DNA of 64,000 nt from positions 1-64,000 of the forward strand of contig CAZASZ010000002.1 in assembly GCA_964487925.1 (NCBI GenBank), in the 5' to 3' direction. Below, one piece after another: positions 61,647-64,000 of this stretch (positions are counted from its first letter, which is position 1; every line of letters begins with the position of its first letter). The notes beneath the pieces were generated by a model that worked only from the letters and a program-made list of their open reading frames with translations, was not told the origin of the DNA and searched no databases. Both the position numbers and the translations under genes were made by a program. The DNA comes from RI-283 sp964487925. Its GTDB lineage: Bacteria; Pseudomonadota; Gammaproteobacteria; SZUA-140.

Positions 61647-62663
61647 ATGACCGACATCCCGACGGACCAACGCATCCGCTTGATCCGCGAGTGGCTTAAC
61701 GACCTGCTCAATGGCGAACCTTATACTCTGGCGAGCGCTTCGGCCGACGCCAGCTTTCGACGTTACTTCAGGGTTACCTGGCCCGCCGGTCAGGCTATCG
61801 TCATGGACGCGCCTCCAAACCGCGAGGACAGCAGGCCGTTCTTCGCGATCGCGAAGGCCATGCGGGGCATGGGTCTGAATGTTCCGGAGATCCTGGCCGA
61901 GGACTGCGCCCGGGGACTGGCGCTGCTCGGCGACCTCGGCGAAGTCCACTACCTCCAAGCCTTAAACAATGACTCTGCGGATTCGCTCTACGAAGAAGCC
62001 ATGTCGGCGCTACTACATCTGCAGACCGGCACGCTCCAGCTTAAACTACCCGATTACGATGAGGCATTGCTGCAGACCGAAATGGCCCTGTTTCCGGACT
62101 GGTTAGTGGCGCGGCAACTGGGACTTGAGCTTGCGGAGGAACAACGTGAGGTCCTGGAAAAAGCCCAGGAACGCCTCGCTGCGTCGGCCCTAGATCAACC
62201 CAGGGTCCCTGTGCACCGGGACTTTCACTCACGGAACCTCATGGCGGTAGCCCAAGGGGGGCCGGGAATTATCGATTTCCAGGACGCTGTGATCGGTCCT
62301 GTGACCTACGACCTCGCCTCACTGCTGCGAGACTGCTACATCGAATGGCCGGAGGATCGGATATCAAGCTGGGTAGTCCATTACTTCGATAGCGCAAGGG
62401 CTGCCGGGCTGATACCCGGTGTGGACCTGGCCACCTTCATACGCTGGTTCGACTGGATGGGCCTGCAGCGCCACCTAAAGGCCGCGGGAATATTCGCGCG
62501 GCTCAACCTGCGCGATGGCAAGCCAGGTTATCTCGGTGATATCCCGAGGACAATAGGCTATCTATGCCGCGTCAGCGCCCAATATCCGGAACTGGCGGCC
62601 TTCCACGATCTCATGGTCTGGACCGAACAGGCATTTATCGCGAGCGCGAGAAACCACCCGTAG
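61647..62663 (+). CDS. AmgK-like phosphotransferase (cell-wall sugar kinase)
   Basis: This 338-residue APH-fold kinase has ADASFRRYFRV at the N-terminus, the catalytic loop VHRDFHSRNLM and the metal-binding IIDFQDAVIGP, matching AmgK, which phosphorylates N-acetylmuramate/N-acetylglucosamine at C1 in the MurU recycling pathway. The usual partner murU is not adjacent; the next gene, glnS, runs the other way. ATG at 61647 follows GAGG. Confidence 0.8.
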   Translation: MTDIPTDQRIRLIREWLNDLLNGEPYTLASASADASFRRYFRVTWPAGQAIVMDAPPNREDSRPFFAIAKAMRGMGLNVPEILAEDCARGLALLGDLGEVHYLQALNNDSADSLYEEAMSALLHLQTGTLQLKLPDYDEALLQTEMALFPDWLVARQLGLELAEEQREVLEKAQERLAASALDQPRVPVHRDFHSRNLMAVAQGGPGIIDFQDAVIGPVTYDLASLLRDCYIEWPEDRISSWVVHYFDSARAAGLIPGVDLATFIRWFDWMGLQRHLKAAGIFARLNLRDGKPGYLGDIPRTIGYLCRVSAQYPELAAFHDLMVWTEQAFIASARNHP

Positions 62664-62673
62664 GGGCGGCAGC

Positions 62674-64000
62674 TTATCCCTTGGCGCTGATCTTCGCCCA
62701 GCTATCACGCAGGGTCACGATACGGTTGAAGGCCAGCGGCCTTCCCTCGGCTGTCCCGGCATCGCGGCAGAAATAGCCAACTCGCTCGAACTGAAAGGCC
62801 TCGCCGACAGGGACATCCGCCAGGGAAGGCTCCAGACGACAACCTGTCAACACTTTCAGAGAATCCGGATTCAGCCCCTGTCGAAAATCATCCAAGGCGT
62901 CCGGCGATTCGTCAACGAACAAGCGATCATAGAGGTTAACACTGGTCTCGATACCATGACGTGCGGAGACCCAGTGGATTACGCCACGGACCTTGCGACC
63001 CTCAGGGTCCGCGCCAAGGGTCTTCGGGTCATAACTACAACGCAGCTCGGCAATCTCGCCATCCGCATCACGGATGATCTCGTCACAACGGATGACATAA
63101 GCATTGCGCAACCGCACCTCACCGCCCGTAACGAGACGCTTGAATTTCTTCGAAGCGGTCTCGAGGAAATCTGCCTGTTCTATATAGAGCTCGCGGCAAA
63201 ACGGGATCTGGCGTTGGCCCAACTCAGGATCCTGCGGATGATTAGGGGCCGCTACCCATTCCTCACCATCCTCGGGATAATCCGTCAGGACGATCTTGAG
63301 CGGATGTAGAACACCCATGCGACGTGGCGCGCGATCGTTTAAATCACCCCGGATACAATCCTCAAGCACGCCCATCTCGACGAGGTTGTCGGCACGCGTT
63401 ACACCGATTCGAGTACAGAATTCGCGAATTGACTCCGGCGTATAGCCACGCCGCCGCAGACCGGCCAAGGTTGGCATACGGGGGTCGTCCCAACCCGACA
63501 CCAGACCATCGCTGACCAGCGTCGTCAGCTTGCGCTTGCTCATGACCGTATAGGCCAGATTGAGGCGCGAGAACTCATACTGATGGGGGCGGCAGGGTAC
63601 GCTGACATGCTCAAGCACCCAATCATAGAGCGGGCGATGATCCTCGAACTCAAGGGTACAAATCGAGTGCGTAATGCCCTCAAGGGCATCGGAGATCGGG
63701 TGGGTGTAATCGTACATCGGGTAGATGCACCAACCTTCGCCGGTCTGGTGATGGATCACGCCATGACGGATCCGGTACAGAGCCGGGTCGCGCATATTCA
63801 TATTCGGCGAGGCCATATCAATGCGCGCCCGCAAGACCTTGCTGCCATCCGAAAACTCGCCCGCCCGCATGCGCGCGAACAGGTCAAGGTTGTCGTCGAC
63901 GCTGCGATCACGGTAGGGACTGTTGCGACCTGATTCGGTCAGTGTGCCGCGAAAATCACGGATCTCATCGGCCGTCAGGTCACAGACAAAGGCCTTACCA
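62674..64000 (-). CDS. glnS: Glutaminyl-tRNA synthetase (3' part; 5' end outside window)
   Basis: About 440 C-terminal residues of a class I synthetase are present. The catalytic-core end has PMYDYTHPISDALEGITHSI and the class I signature VMSKRKL; the anticodon-binding beta-barrels follow, with LRNAYVIRCDEI and the final FNRIVTLRDSWAK. The frame stays open to the window edge and its sequence (GRNSPYRDRS...) agrees with GlnS, so the gene simply continues beyond position 64000. Confidence 0.95.
   Translation of the reverse strand, partial: GKAFVCDLTADEIRDFRGTLTESGRNSPYRDRSVDDNLDLFARMRAGEFSDGSKVLRARIDMASPNMNMRDPALYRIRHGVIHHQTGEGWCIYPMYDYTHPISDALEGITHSICTLEFEDHRPLYDWVLEHVSVPCRPHQYEFSRLNLAYTVMSKRKLTTLVSDGLVSGWDDPRMPTLAGLRRRGYTPESIREFCTRIGVTRADNLVEMGVLEDCIRGDLNDRAPRRMGVLHPLKIVLTDYPEDGEEWVAAPNHPQDPELGQRQIPFCRELYIEQADFLETASKKFKRLVTGGEVRLRNAYVIRCDEIIRDADGEIAELRCSYDPKTLGADPEGRKVRGVIHWVSARHGIETSVNLYDRLFVDESPDALDDFRQGLNPDSLKVLTGCRLEPSLADVPVGEAFQFERVGYFCRDAGTAEGRPLAFNRIVTLRDSWAKISAKG

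Overview
The window is about 64 kb of chromosome from a gammaproteobacterium, moderately GC-rich. The combination of RapZ, HprK, PtsN, RpoN, Lpt and Lol systems, UbiA/UbiC, GlnS and a rimP-nusA-infB operon supports this. HPr kinase and the gene order suggest a Chromatiales-like (possibly sulfur-oxidising) lineage, but that is inference. It is a draft scaffold with three 100-N gaps. One gap is flanked by an identical 55-bp sequence on both sides and is almost certainly an unmerged contig overlap.

Layout: (1) 1-3.5 kb: an accessory mercury-resistance cluster (merR, ynfA-like, a MerP-like lipoprotein, merA, a MerC-like transporter, a DsrE-like exported protein) with two MerR-type promoters. (2) 3.5-9.3 kb: ispA/xseB, a short unknown gene, a coupled trio (stand-alone PEP-synthase N-terminal piece, LOG-family protein, beta-CASP metallohydrolase) and a MgtC/DUF4010 membrane protein. 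(3) 9.4-15.5 kb: the rpsF-rpsR-DUF2232-rplI-dnaB-alr-radA operon with a good sigma-70 promoter. (4) 15.7-23 kb: dsbB, a Kef-type antiporter, a sugar-phosphate mutarotase, and a PilZ-DUF1631-GGDEF-EAL signalling gene interrupted by an in-frame amber codon. (5) 23-24.8 kb: repeats, then yicC and gmk. (6) 24.9-37.4 kb: a long minus-strand block with the CaCA exchanger, kdsD, kdsC, lptCAB, rpoN, ptsN, hprK, rapZ, EIIA-Man, HPr, EI and mgtE. It joins lipopolysaccharide precursor synthesis and export to a sugar-permease-less regulatory PTS. (7) 37.4-43.6 kb: ubiC/ubiA, recG, ridA and Lol genes. (8) 43.7-54.5 kb: an exported MsrB/MsrA pair, DedA, Uup, a multispan membrane protein, MutM, a PhoX/DUF839-like exported protein with a PHO-box-like site, an SDR protein, an HPP protein and a TPR/beta-barrel outer-membrane protein. 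(9) 54.5-64 kb: rppH, the truB-rbfA-infB-nusA-rimP operon (leader with promoter, terminator hairpin and short ORF), an AmgK-like kinase and the 3' part of glnS.

Most of the window is housekeeping. The best leads are the amber-interrupted cyclic-di-GMP gene, the unusual mer cluster, the PEP-synthase fragment coupled to a LOG protein and an RNA-type metallohydrolase, two families of small mobile-looking repeats, and the rimP leader. I found no rRNA, tRNA, CRISPR array or complete insertion sequence. I did not find a clearly new multi-gene system.
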